A stretch of DNA of 37,001 bases, taken from IMG/VR virus record IMGVR_UViG_3300044624_000832, positions 1 to 37,001 of that record. One strand, given 5' to 3'. The notes under the pieces were generated by a model. It saw only the letters and a list, made by a program, of their open reading frames with translations. It made no database searches and was not told the DNA's origin. Both the position numbers and the translations under genes were made by a program. How positions within the stretch are numbered: position 1 is the first letter of the stretch; each line of letters opens with the position of its first letter. This document shows, piece by piece, positions 1 to 8,817 of the stretch. This DNA comes from a virus.

Positions 1-1700
1 CCGTGGGCTGCAGCAGTTGTAAGAGTAGCAACATTTGAAGTTAAAGCTTTGTTTGTAATGCTTGCAAATTGCTGTGCATCACGACGGCAAAGGACGTTAA
101 ACTGAGAGTAATCAACTCCTGGAACGTTTGCGATAATTCTCATTAAATATTGCAAAGTGATACGGTCTGAAAACAACACATTGTCAAAAGTTAAGATTTC
201 CGCTAAAGCTGCCAAAGCCGCGCTCTTAACGTTAAGCTGACGATATTGAGGAAGGACTGTTAGGTCTAAGGTGATATCAACAGGAACATAAGAAGGTGGG
301 GCAATAGTTAGCGAGGTGTTTGCTGGCGCTTTACCTTGCAGATAAGACGCAACAATTTTTTTAATAACGTTAAAAGTATACGTAGGGGTTACGTTGTCTG
401 CTTCAACGCCTCGATTTCCAAACAGGGCCATGTATAAAACAACGCTGCTATAAGTCTCAGCTTTTGAGTTTGCCTTTGCAACTCCAGAAACTTGCAAGGC
501 TAAAGAAGAGTAGTCGTTTAGAGAAACCGCCCTGTTTAATGACTTAAGGCTGATAGGAGCGTTAACTTTTATAGAGTCTGTTGTCTCAGCGCTTGCTCCA
601 CCGCCCGCAGCTGCTGGGTTTGTAACGCTAAGGCCAGATTCGTTTATGTTTAGTAACTCTGTGAGGGCACCGGCGGTAACGTTACCTTCTTCGCCACCAC
701 CTACTCTATACGTAGCTCTAATAACTTTTCCTAAAGGAGGTATTTTTCCACCGATGTTATCGCCAAATTGAATAAAAGATATGTCATCGGCGTCAGTAAA
801 TACTGTAAACGCTGGAGTGCTACCTGGAAAATCAATCAGGTATTGAGTTCTTTCATACGCAACGTAATCAACTGTTACTTCAACTGTCGATTCAATTACT
901 GGATAGTTTTTTAGTTGGTAAACTTGATTAGGTTCTCCCGTAGAGCTGTAAGTAACAACCTCTTCGGTGATTGTCACTCCTTGAGTTGCCGTTACATCAG
1001 CTTGGCCAGGCGTAGCTCCGCCAAGACCTGTAATAGTTCCTGTAGTTGTTGCACTAGCTACGGTTGATGAACCAATTAGAACTGTTAAAGTAGTTGCGCT
1101 TGGTACTGTCAAAACGGTTGCAGTTCCGGTTACGGCCGCAAATGGTGCAACAGTACCTGTAAAGGTAACAGTTTGCCCTACGTAAAAAATATGAGCGGCT
1201 GAAGTAGTTACAGTTACAGTTCCGCTAGAAATAGCTAAGTTTGAAATTGCGGAGCTTGTTGTAGAGGCTGGCACTGTAATTGGGCTGTCCGTTTCAAAAA
1301 CAACTTGAGTTGAGACGCCGTTAACAGAGGCTGTAGCGCTAACTTCTGTTCGTGCTGGTACTTCAATAGGTGCGGCAGAAGTATTACTAAAGGTAAGTGT
1401 TACGTACGAAGGGCTACTTTGAGTAGGTTGGTAGTCCAAAAGAGCGGCCTGACGCAAAATACTAGAGCGTTTTGTAGCCGTTGAGATAAACGCTTCATTT
1501 GCGCTTCGGTCAATATAGTATGACTGCAAGTCTCCAAGGTACGCTTGAAGTTGGATTAAGGCGTTACCAAAATCGGTAGAGTCTCTAAAGCTCTTCCATT
1601 GAGGGGCATAGGTAGGTACCAGTAGGTATAGGTCATCGCGGATAGACAAGAAGTCTCGTGAGGTGTAATCCACTTGCGGTACATAGTTTTGGTCAGCCAC
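1..1700 (-). CDS. Baseplate wedge protein, gp6/gpJ-like (partial, 3' end outside window)
   Basis: Open in one frame from a GTG at 1700 to the left edge (about 566 codons), so the C-terminus is missing. The N-terminus reads VADQNYVPQVDYTSRDF, and the DYTSRDF-type opening followed by a helical segment with FGNALIQLQAYLGDLQSYY is typical of the gpJ/T4 gp6 baseplate wedge family, which links the baseplate ring around the hub. Near the left edge NVPGVDYSQFNVLCR also fits the family. A GAGG lies 6 nt before the GTG, and the start overlaps the gp25-like stop by 8 nt. A beta-rich insertion (about residues 135-220, with SSGTVTVTTSAAH and VGQTVTFTG) resembles one in the tail sheath of this phage. Family assignment is confident; the exact extent is unknown. 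Confidence 0.85.
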   Translation of the reverse strand, partial: MADQNYVPQVDYTSRDFLSIRDDLYLLVPTYAPQWKSFRDSTDFGNALIQLQAYLGDLQSYYIDRSANEAFISTATKRSSILRQAALLDYQPTQSSPSYVTLTFSNTSAAPIEVPARTEVSATASVNGVSTQVVFETDSPITVPASTTSSAISNLAISSGTVTVTTSAAHIFYVGQTVTFTGTVAPFAAVTGTATVLTVPSATTLTVLIGSSTVASATTTGTITGLGGATPGQADVTATQGVTITEEVVTYSSTGEPNQVYQLKNYPVIESTVEVTVDYVAYERTQYLIDFPGSTPAFTVFTDADDISFIQFGDNIGGKIPPLGKVIRATYRVGGGEEGNVTAGALTELLNINESGLSVTNPAAAGGGASAETTDSIKVNAPISLKSLNRAVSLNDYSSLALQVSGVAKANSKAETYSSVVLYMALFGNRGVEADNVTPTYTFNVIKKIVASYLQGKAPANTSLTIAPPSYVPVDITLDLTVLPQYRQLNVKSAALAALAEILTFDNVLFSDRITLQYLMRIIANVPGVDYSQFNVLCRRDAQQFASITNKALTSNVATLTTAAAH

Positions 1701-2100
1701 TGGTTACCTCGTTAATAATATCGCCAAATCGGGTGAAAGTTGCAGTTCTTATTCTAACGGAATCTTGGACCCCAGTAACGTCAGCGTAGTAGATTTCTAG
1801 GTCAAAATAGCCGGTGTTGTTGTCTAAAATGCCTGTCAAGTCATTAAACATCAACGTAGGGAACCATTTTGAAAACGCCTCAGATATAGTCGTTCGGCAC
1901 ATTTCTAGTGCGGCTTGTTCGTTTTCAAAAACTGCTTTTGGGACGAGGGTTCCGTAATTAGGAAGCATTACCCGTTCCCCTAAGCTGGTGAGAACTACCA
2001 AAATAATTCGGTCTCTCCACATTTTTCTTTGGTCGTAGGTATGCTCAATAAACCCCGTAGCGTTAAATTTAAACGGCCAAACTATTGCTGATTCTGCCAT
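1693..2100 (-). CDS. Baseplate wedge protein, gp25/gpW-like
   Basis: This 135-residue protein has the size and the hallmark GERVMLPNYG motif (about residues 41-50) of the gpW/gp25 family, a lysozyme-like-named but structural baseplate wedge component that joins sheath and wedge. The C-terminal part is beta-rich. The ATG at 2100 overlaps the stop of the preceding OB-fold gene by one base (TAATG), which indicates translational coupling, and its own stop overlaps the following gpJ-like gene. The order OB-spike, gp25, gp6/gpJ matches other contractile tail modules. Confidence 0.88.
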   Translation of the reverse strand: MAESAIVWPFKFNATGFIEHTYDQRKMWRDRIILVVLTSLGERVMLPNYGTLVPKAVFENEQAALEMCRTTISEAFSKWFPTLMFNDLTGILDNNTGYFDLEIYYADVTGVQDSVRIRTATFTRFGDIINEVTSG

Positions 2101-2384
2101 TACAACACTCCCATCCAGACTGGAAAATTAGGGTCTCCGCCTACAAACATTACCCAAACAACGGCGTTTCTAGCGGGTACGCTTTCATTTGCGGCTACAG
2201 GAGTTCCGTTTGAAACCCCAGGTGCTCGGCATGGTAAAGCCCAATTAGATACAGCTTCCCCAGTTATTTGCGGAACAGTTAATTTAATGCGGCTTCTGCG
2301 CTCTGGGTCGTCAATATCTACGCATTTTCCAGGGTAAATGCCATAAAAACGTCGGTCGTAATCTTCAGAGGACACCCAAAGCAC
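2100..2384 (-). CDS. Minimal tail spike / baseplate OB-fold protein (gp5/gpV N-domain-like)
   Basis: This 94-residue protein consists almost entirely of the OB-fold found at the N-terminus of gp5/gpV spikes. GIYPGKCVDIDDPERRSRIK opens the fold, and VWVMFVGGDPNFPVWMG is the classic closing signature. No beta-helix or needle domain follows. The fold caps the hub trimer and would mount a membrane-piercing tip. The start is a GTG at 2384, overlapping the hub gene by 20 nt; a second GTG four codons in is an alternative. Position between hub and gp25-like genes supports the call. The tip must be supplied by another protein or be absent. Confidence 0.8.
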   Translation of the reverse strand: MLWVSSEDYDRRFYGIYPGKCVDIDDPERRSRIKLTVPQITGEAVSNWALPCRAPGVSNGTPVAANESVPARNAVVWVMFVGGDPNFPVWMGVL

Positions 2385-3699
2385 CTAACCTTTCGCTTGC
2401 CGCCTGCGTTCTATACCGTTCTTCGTTCCGCTCTTTACGCCGTAAATCTCTGTTACCTCTAGCCACCCACTTTACAATAGTAGTTTCTTCAGAGGTTAAC
2501 GGAGCCCGGTTTACTGTTTTTGAAATAGAGCGAGGAGATGAGGACAGTTTACCTACGTTAGAGACGGATAACCCCGTAAACCCTTTTAACTTGTCTTGGC
2601 TTTGGCCAATAATAATCTTACGAACTTCTGGGGTTGGGCGTGCTAGTAAAGTGGTTCCGTCTTTCCATCGGTTTCCTTTACCTAAAGAATCAAGGCCAAG
2701 TATAAGTTTAGTTGTGTATCGTAAACTTTCAATTACGTGTTCGGTTTCTAAAATTATCCAATACCCTTCGTAAGACTCTCCAATACCAGACAAATAAATC
2801 GGCATTCCTGGGCGTAAAGAGGCGTTTCCTAGCACTTCAGCGGTTGCTCTGTAAGGAAACATAGTCAAAATGTCTGCAGACTCAGCCTCATAGCTAGCTG
2901 AGGCGTAGTCTAGAGCTACAACACTAGTATTAAACCGGTCAAAAAATTCTTCTGTTCTGTTTTGTCGAACAGTTACATCTCTAATTTGTTTAGTTATTGC
3001 AAAGTTTGTGTTGGCGTTTGTAGTTAAATCAACTCCAGAAATAGCTGTTGCGGATTTAGAGCCGTCTTCCCAATGTAAAGTTTCTCCAATAAGTGGGTTA
3101 AAAGAGTAAAGTGTACTTCCTTCTGGGTCGTTAGCATTACGCATTTCAAAAATATTTGCTTGAGCTTTATAGGTTGTAAAGTCTTCATCTAATGGCTCAA
3201 AATAAATTGAAGTGTTTTCAGTACGTAAAGAATAACCGCACTGTTTAGCTAAACGAACCATCAATAACCAGTCACTAATTCCTGTTTGAGCAATTTGTGG
3301 GTACACTCTTGGGTGGTCAACAACTGAGTAAGAAAACTCGTTTCTTTCAGCAATCTCTCTAACTACAGCAGAAGCAGTCATATTTTTGTATATTCTTTGA
3401 GAAGACTGTTTTAAAACGTAAGACGCCCCAATTAAAACTACTTTTACGTGGTCAGCTCCAGGAGTTTTTACAGGCTCAAGGTGGTGAACATACCCATAAA
3501 ATGTTCTTTCACTATTTGGTTCTTGGTACAAAACATCTACAGGAATTCCTGGCTTTACTAAATCAAAAACAGGTTCCCACTCGTTAAAGGTAAGATAAGC
3601 AATCTCATGTTTATACTTTTCTTGAACAAGACGAAAAGAACTGAGTCTAGAAGGCGCCTCGTCAATCCCGTTAAATTTAATACTAATAAATTTAAGCAC
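2365..3699 (-). CDS. Baseplate hub protein, gpD/gp27-like
   Basis: This 444-residue protein resembles the late-control D/gp27 hub family. It has an N-terminal beta-barrel region with VFDLVKPGIPVDVLY and TFYGYVHHLEP, a helical insert (TASAVVREIAERNEF, typical of the LysM-like segment in gpD), then DWLLMVRLAKQCGYSLRTE, a strong family feature. Hub trimers close the tail tube and hold the spike. Translation starts at a GTG (3699) that overlaps the LysM gene by 8 nt, so coupling is likely. The C-terminal 80 residues are basic and poorly conserved-looking. The neighbouring LysM and OB-spike genes fit the P2/T4 order. Confidence 0.82.
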   Translation of the reverse strand: MLKFISIKFNGIDEAPSRLSSFRLVQEKYKHEIAYLTFNEWEPVFDLVKPGIPVDVLYQEPNSERTFYGYVHHLEPVKTPGADHVKVVLIGASYVLKQSSQRIYKNMTASAVVREIAERNEFSYSVVDHPRVYPQIAQTGISDWLLMVRLAKQCGYSLRTENTSIYFEPLDEDFTTYKAQANIFEMRNANDPEGSTLYSFNPLIGETLHWEDGSKSATAISGVDLTTNANTNFAITKQIRDVTVRQNRTEEFFDRFNTSVVALDYASASYEAESADILTMFPYRATAEVLGNASLRPGMPIYLSGIGESYEGYWIILETEHVIESLRYTTKLILGLDSLGKGNRWKDGTTLLARPTPEVRKIIIGQSQDKLKGFTGLSVSNVGKLSSSPRSISKTVNRAPLTSEETTIVKWVARGNRDLRRKERNEERYRTQAASERLGALGVL

Positions 3700-3976
3700 G
3701 GCGAGGTACCCTAATAACTGTTCCAGGAGTAATGTTTAAAATGTCTTCAATTTCTGGGTTTGCTTCAGCTATAACCCACCAAGAGTAAGGACTTCTATAG
3801 TTACTTTGAGCAATATTATCTAGCCTATCCCCGTCTTGCCAAACGTAGTCTGACCAGTTTAAGGTACCAAGTTCGCCAAAATCATAGGTCACTACAGAAG
3901 TTATGTTGCCGTCTTCTACAACAGAAATGTAGTAAATGTATGAGTCGTTGTATCTTGAGTTTCTTAGAATAGTCAT
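3692..3976 (-). CDS. LysM-type baseplate protein (tail protein X / gp53-like)
   Basis: A 94-residue protein whose second half is a LysM-like fold: WQDGDRLDNIAQ, then WWVIAEANPEI, then ITPGTVIRVP. In contractile tails this small domain sits between tape measure and hub, and staples baseplate parts or contacts peptidoglycan. The first 45 residues are polar and beta-like. The start at 3976 overlaps the stop of the upstream 466-residue baseplate gene by one base. The assignment rests on the motif order and gene position. Confidence 0.82.
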   Translation of the reverse strand: MTILRNSRYNDSYIYYISVVEDGNITSVVTYDFGELGTLNWSDYVWQDGDRLDNIAQSNYRSPYSWWVIAEANPEIEDILNITPGTVIRVPRRA

Positions 3977-5376
3977 TATGAACCTTCTGCCAATCCAACG
4001 GAAGCCATAAGGTTTGCTGTAATTTGAACTTGGCTTCTAATCGGTTTCATATCAGTAGTAAATTGTAGATGGTTTACAGAAATGCCGTTAATGTACCCAA
4101 GGTAGTTTAACGGGCCAATTTCAATTTTTACTAGGGTTGCAGACAAAAATCCAATATCCGAAGTAACACGGCCAAGAGAGTTTTTCCATCCGCCGGACAT
4201 GTAATTAGCGTTTGGACCATTGATAGTCTGATATAAAAATTCAATATCGTGCAGGGTACCTAATTCGTATAGCTCTCTAAGTTGCTTTGTCATTATCTCT
4301 GGGGTTGCTTTACCTAACTTGTGCGGAGTGTAAAACTTAGAAAAGTTTTCTCTCCATTGTTTTTCTCTATCTTTTCTTTGGTTAGGGTCCCATTGTTTTG
4401 GCCCTTTATGGGCAAAACATGCAAAATCGTTAATTCGATTAATCTCAAGATTAAGCATGATTGTTTCTTGACCAGGAAACGCGCCAGCAACTCCAACAAA
4501 TCGGTCTTGCATAGAGGGGGTTACATCTGGGTTTAGGCTAACTGATGTTCCAAAAGAATCCGGGTTCCATAGGAATTGAAATCCCATTTGACGGGCAGCA
4601 GCACTTGGCGTAGACCCGTTTCCAGTATATTTAGTGTCAGATGCAGTGGCGTACCAAACAATTCTTCCGCGACGCATTGCATTCTTTGGACTAGTATTTG
4701 GGTTAGTTCCAACTACGTTTGCTTTTGTAGAAGAATTTCCTTTGTCTTGAGCGCTGCCAGGAGAGACAATGTGCCTTTTAAAATCCCTGTGGTCTACAGT
4801 AGAAGGCGCGATAGGCAAGCTCCATTCATGTGGCGATAAATTAAACGTGTAGTTAGCTAAATCAATAGGAGGAGAAAATTGGTCTTTACTTGACCGGGCT
4901 AGCTTTTCAGTAATATTAAAAGGCGTATTTTTATCAAAAAATTTTCCAACGCTGTCTATTAAAGAAACGCCAACACCACCACCGACTGCCCCAGCTGCAG
5001 CTTTTGGATTAAAAGTTACTGCTGAAGCAACAGCTCCTCCAATTCTGGAGGTAAAATAGTTAGAAGCAAATAAAGCGCCACCTGCTGTAGAAAGAACAGC
5101 TCCCGAAGCTAATGTAGAGGCTCCTCCAGCAGCTACTGCCGCAGGAACTTGTACTACAGCGGCTCCCATACCAAGAACAGGGTCAACTACCGCCGGTCTT
5201 GGCTTTAAACTTCCTGTACTAGCTGCGTTTAGTGAGGACCCTAGTCCTTGAAGCGGCTTAGTACTTGGTGGTACAGAAACAACCTGTTGAACGTCTACTC
5301 TGCGAACAGCTCTGGTTGTTGTTGTAATTGGGTAAGAAAGGTTATAGGTCGTCCCGTTTGTTGGTAAGTCGCTCAT
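3976..5376 (-). CDS. Baseplate-associated protein with Gly/Ala-rich hydrophobic segment
   Basis: This 466-residue protein lies directly between tape measure and LysM genes and overlaps the former by one base. The N-terminal 60 residues are Thr/Val/Pro-rich. Residues about 68-145 are strongly Gly/Ala/Val-rich and hydrophobic with few charges. The C-terminal half contains QFLWNPDSFGTS and closing strands (GYINGISVNHLQFTTDM) that recall the domain fused to LysM proteins in contractile systems (gp53/Afp7-like). A baseplate or tube-end role is likely. Whether the Gly/Ala segment enters a membrane or packs inside the tail is not decided by sequence. I do not recognise a named family for the whole protein. 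Confidence 0.6.
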   Translation of the reverse strand: MSDLPTNGTTYNLSYPITTTTRAVRRVDVQQVVSVPPSTKPLQGLGSSLNAASTGSLKPRPAVVDPVLGMGAAVVQVPAAVAAGGASTLASGAVLSTAGGALFASNYFTSRIGGAVASAVTFNPKAAAGAVGGGVGVSLIDSVGKFFDKNTPFNITEKLARSSKDQFSPPIDLANYTFNLSPHEWSLPIAPSTVDHRDFKRHIVSPGSAQDKGNSSTKANVVGTNPNTSPKNAMRRGRIVWYATASDTKYTGNGSTPSAAARQMGFQFLWNPDSFGTSVSLNPDVTPSMQDRFVGVAGAFPGQETIMLNLEINRINDFACFAHKGPKQWDPNQRKDREKQWRENFSKFYTPHKLGKATPEIMTKQLRELYELGTLHDIEFLYQTINGPNANYMSGGWKNSLGRVTSDIGFLSATLVKIEIGPLNYLGYINGISVNHLQFTTDMKPIRSQVQITANLMASVGLAEGS

Positions 5377-7850
5377 TAGTGTGAGACCGCCTTTCTAATT
5401 AAGTTGTCGTAATCAAGAGCCTTTTTAATTTCTGAAGCAAGCTTGTTTTCATCCCAGTTTGCAGAGCCCTCAACCTTGATAGTTATGCCACCATAGTTGA
5501 TGTTATAGCCGCCGTTTCCTGAAGCACCTGACGCTGATACAGGTCCACCTTCAGCACGAGCCCCTAGAACGTCGTTCTTAAGTCCTTTACCCAGCTCAGC
5601 AACTAGCCTTGCAAAGTCAGCTGCGCCTCCCGCGCCACCTTTAAGCGCATTAATAATTCCTTTAAGTCCACCTAATGGGCCAACGTCTGTAACAGCGTTA
5701 AAGACATCACCTGCAATGTCTGCAGCTTTATTTACTACCGTTCCAGCAGCTCTAGAAATCCCTTGCCCTGCCGCCCAAAGTTTTCCTCGCACACTGTCGT
5801 ACCATGGGTCATCAGTTCTAGGATGCCCGTAGTGTTTACCAGCAAGACCAGCAGCTGATGCAGTAGACCATGCTTTATAAAATGTACGGCCTTGACTTGA
5901 TATGTCCCAAGCAATTCTTGCGTTAATTTCTGGGTCATATAAATCCCAGTCATTTTTAAGCCCGTATTTAGCATAGTTGGCTCTACGACGGTCGCCTTGC
6001 CCTGGGTTTCCAGGAATGTCATTTTTCATATTAATTTGGAATAGGCCGTAAGACATGTCTGCGCCCAAGAGGTTTTCACGAACGGGTTGACGACCTGACT
6101 CTTTAGCAATAATTCGTATTCCATTTTCAACATCTTCTGGAGTTTTCCAACCCGCTCTTTTAAGAATATTCCTTAGCTCATCGTGAGGAATCTGGTCCCC
6201 AGCTCTGTACTTTCCTTTGTAATCTTTTTCGTGCATGTGGCGAGTTGGTTTGCCCTTATTATTATCAACGTTTTCGTGTGTCTCTGACCCGTCAGAAAAT
6301 TTCTTAGTTACAGTGCCGCCTTCATGCATAAAGCCTGCAAAATTAAGTTTATGATTTGGGATAACTTGGCCGTCTTGCTCAGGAGCAAAAAATTCAGGTC
6401 CGTTTACGCCAATCATTCTTTGTGCGCCACCACCATGAGGAACAAAGAGCTCTGGTCCCTTTTCACCAACAATGTATGTATTTCTAGCTTCTGTTGGCCC
6501 ACCCTCTGCCAAGAACGGGATACCAGTAAGCATGTCAAGCAGTTCTGCGCCTACGCCATTGCCAACTCCCACGGCTGTGTCAGCAAACCCTTTGCCTCCA
6601 GCAAAAAGATACGATAATTGTTTAACCGCAGGTAGCCCAGCTATTTTTACCATTAAATCGCTAAAGCTTCCAGCCATTTTATTTGCTGTTTCAAACCCCT
6701 GCACAATTGAGTCAGTAAACTGACCAATCATATTGCTTGAAGACCTGTCTCTTTTGGCTTTAGACTTAATAGCATCAGGAATAACTCCGGCTGCAGATAA
6801 CTGCTCTTGATTTCCTAAGTCAACTACTCCAGAAGCTTTTGCTAAAAGACCATCTTCAATAATTTTTCTGGTCATTGGGTCGTTGCCAAAATACTGCTCT
6901 AACAAAGAGTCTAGGGCGTTTCCTGGTTGCAATGACATATGTAAATCGTGCTTAGTGATAGCTGAGCCACCACGCTTTTGTTTATTTAATGTTGACCATA
7001 GGTCTTCAATAATTAACTTTAATTCACGCATTGTGCCTGTAGAAGCGTCTCTAATATTTACGCCAATAACCTTAAGATAGTTGACGTTACGTGCGGCGTT
7101 TAAACCAGTAAGAGCACTAGCTGCGCCAGTAAATCCAATACCAGGAGTTAAGTTAGATGCTGTAGCTAAACTGTTTCCAATTCCTGGAATGTCTGTTCCT
7201 AAAGCACGGGAGCTGTTTAAAGCCTCAATTACATCGGTAGCAGAAGTTTGAACGCCCTTGTTTCCAAGATTAGTTCCCATTTGACGAATAGCATTTTGCT
7301 GGTCCTTAAGAGCGCCACCTCCGCCCATGCCTGCAAATGCTGCACGGTTACGGTTGTATTCGTAGTCAAAGCTTTGTTGAACAGTAGGAAGCCCCATGTA
7401 CGCCATTTTTAAAGGCTTAACTGCCTTTTCAAACAAGTTTCCAAGAACAGGTATTTGCCCTACATCTGCAAACGGACCTCGTTCCCAACCTTTGTTGGGG
7501 TCTGTCTCAACAACGCCAGGGTTGATTTTAGGTTGGCTAGGCATCCCATTTGCGCCCTTAGCGCCTGGGTTAACTACTTGCGGGGCTGCAGCAGGCCCAC
7601 CAGCATGTGGCTGAGTAGGCATTCCATTTGCGCCAATAACAGGAGGAATGCCTGGGCTAGACATAACAGAGCTACCAGCTCCGTCAGTTGACCCCTCTTT
7701 TCCTATGATAGCCGCAGCATGCTTGGCCTGCCCCTGCATAAATTTTTCAGTGGCTTTTGCGGAGGCCTCAATACCGTCACCGTGTTTATCAAGCTTGGCG
7801 TAGATATCTACAACAGACTGTAGGTTTTTTAACTTGTCTGTAAATGCCAC
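5376..7850 (-). CDS. Tape measure protein with lytic transglycosylase domain
   Basis: At 824 residues this is the longest gene of the tail module and directly follows the tail-assembly chaperone, the usual tape-measure position. It sets tail length and leaves the tube at infection. The repeated motif VGEKGPELFVP (and the related VNGPEFFAP) near residues 455-490 is a common tape-measure feature. Residues about 555-670 form a lysozyme-like transglycosylase domain: IIAKESG supplies the probable catalytic Glu, and SYGLFQIN is the family's second motif. This would open peptidoglycan locally during DNA entry. The start is GTG with AAGGAGG 7 nt upstream. The C-terminus has Gly-rich and coiled segments. 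Confidence 0.9.
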   Translation of the reverse strand: MAFTDKLKNLQSVVDIYAKLDKHGDGIEASAKATEKFMQGQAKHAAAIIGKEGSTDGAGSSVMSSPGIPPVIGANGMPTQPHAGGPAAAPQVVNPGAKGANGMPSQPKINPGVVETDPNKGWERGPFADVGQIPVLGNLFEKAVKPLKMAYMGLPTVQQSFDYEYNRNRAAFAGMGGGGALKDQQNAIRQMGTNLGNKGVQTSATDVIEALNSSRALGTDIPGIGNSLATASNLTPGIGFTGAASALTGLNAARNVNYLKVIGVNIRDASTGTMRELKLIIEDLWSTLNKQKRGGSAITKHDLHMSLQPGNALDSLLEQYFGNDPMTRKIIEDGLLAKASGVVDLGNQEQLSAAGVIPDAIKSKAKRDRSSSNMIGQFTDSIVQGFETANKMAGSFSDLMVKIAGLPAVKQLSYLFAGGKGFADTAVGVGNGVGAELLDMLTGIPFLAEGGPTEARNTYIVGEKGPELFVPHGGGAQRMIGVNGPEFFAPEQDGQVIPNHKLNFAGFMHEGGTVTKKFSDGSETHENVDNNKGKPTRHMHEKDYKGKYRAGDQIPHDELRNILKRAGWKTPEDVENGIRIIAKESGRQPVRENLLGADMSYGLFQINMKNDIPGNPGQGDRRRANYAKYGLKNDWDLYDPEINARIAWDISSQGRTFYKAWSTASAAGLAGKHYGHPRTDDPWYDSVRGKLWAAGQGISRAAGTVVNKAADIAGDVFNAVTDVGPLGGLKGIINALKGGAGGAADFARLVAELGKGLKNDVLGARAEGGPVSASGASGNGGYNINYGGITIKVEGSANWDENKLASEIKKALDYDNLIRKAVSH

Positions 7851-7862
7851 GTTGATGCCTCC

Positions 7863-7979
7863 TTACCTTCTATTTATGGCTCGTGAAAGCCAGTTGTTTC
7901 GCTCTCTAAATGAAAGCGCACGAATATCAGACAATGTCCACCCAGTAAATACTCGAGATAGTAGTTCGTATTGGTCCAT
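7863..7979 (-). CDS. Small tail-assembly chaperone extension (possible frameshift product)
   Basis: A 38-codon frame beginning MDQYELLSRVFTGWTLSDI and ending before the tape-measure RBS. The pattern GWTLSDIRALSFRERNNWL looks like the short second product of tail-assembly chaperone pairs. No Shine-Dalgarno sequence precedes the ATG at 7979. The frame is open upstream for 13 more codons, back to a TAA at 8019-8021, and overlaps the end of the 266-residue gene. It may therefore be made as a C-terminal extension of that protein by a +1 shift rather than alone. A non-translated or coupled small gene is the alternative. Confidence 0.5.
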   Translation of the reverse strand: MDQYELLSRVFTGWTLSDIRALSFRERNNWLSRAINRR

Positions 7980-7992
7980 TAAATCTGTGTAG

Positions 7993-8793
7993 TTAGAAAC
8001 GAAACAAAGCGCCAATGCTTAGTGGGGTTGGTACAGATTCCCCACATGCCTGACAAGCCTTGCTCACCTCCGAAAGGCGAGGACCCGGGTTGCGGGTACT
8101 GATATCGGAGACAAGTTTTTCTCTATCTGAAATGCTTAGTTTTAACGCAGTATTTGGCTTAGCGGGAACTCCGTTAATAGCGTTAATTGCTGCAGATAAC
8201 AACATGGTTGTTAGCTCTGAAGAAGTAGTTGACTCAGGGGCCTCTGTAATACGACGTTGAGTTTTACCTGTAGGTAAAGAAACATTTGCAACATCGCCAT
8301 TTTTTAGCGTAACGTTCCAAGTTCTGTCTCTAATAGGGTCTTCAAGCGTTACGTATCGAACGTCTTCTTTTAAATTAATTGGAAGTATTTGGTCCCGAGA
8401 ACAGCTTGGACAAGTAGCAGCGTACTCGATGTCCTCGCCAAAAGTTAAACATCTAATTCCAATTAAAATACTGTCTCGGTCTCCCGATAGTAGCTTGTCA
8501 AAATCTTCGGTTTCTGGCTCATAGTCACCAATGCTGACAGTTCCTCTAACTAACAACGCAGTTAAAGCCTTTGACCCAGTAGATGATTTAGCAATAATTT
8601 CCTCATCCTCCCCTGTCAATTCTCGGACTTCTGCGGTTGTCAATAACTCACCATCTGCAGTGATAAACCCACCAGGTAGTTCTACAAGGGGGTTTGACGG
8701 AACCACAGTTTCTACTGTTTTCTGTGGCTCCGCCATCGCCGCTTGTGCAATACGGTTGAGTTCGTCTTGGTTTACGATTTGTTCTGTTGTCAC
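7993..8793 (-). CDS. Tail assembly chaperone / T4 gp26-like baseplate hub assembly protein
   Basis: A 266-residue protein between tail tube and tape measure. It carries a probable zinc-binding pair of CxxC motifs: ATCPSCSRD near residue 130 and ACQACGES near residue 249. T4-like phages use similar Cys-motif proteins here for hub or tail assembly, and most tailed phages place a tape-measure chaperone at this locus. The N-terminal 60 residues are acidic and probably flexible. The stop TAA at 7993-7995 is preceded by a TTTC that could allow +1 slippage into the following small frame. The specific family is inferred from motif and position. Confidence 0.65.
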   Translation of the reverse strand: MTTEQIVNQDELNRIAQAAMAEPQKTVETVVPSNPLVELPGGFITADGELLTTAEVRELTGEDEEIIAKSSTGSKALTALLVRGTVSIGDYEPETEDFDKLLSGDRDSILIGIRCLTFGEDIEYAATCPSCSRDQILPINLKEDVRYVTLEDPIRDRTWNVTLKNGDVANVSLPTGKTQRRITEAPESTTSSELTTMLLSAAINAINGVPAKPNTALKLSISDREKLVSDISTRNPGPRLSEVSKACQACGESVPTPLSIGALFRF

Positions 8794-8817
8794 GATAAAT
8801 GCTCCTTTAGTTAAGTG

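Noticed and set aside
6052-6059. GACATGTC within the tape measure gene as a third copy of the palindromic promoter element
   Set aside because: It lacks the flanking C and G, lies inside a coding domain, and has no -10-like box at the right spacing.
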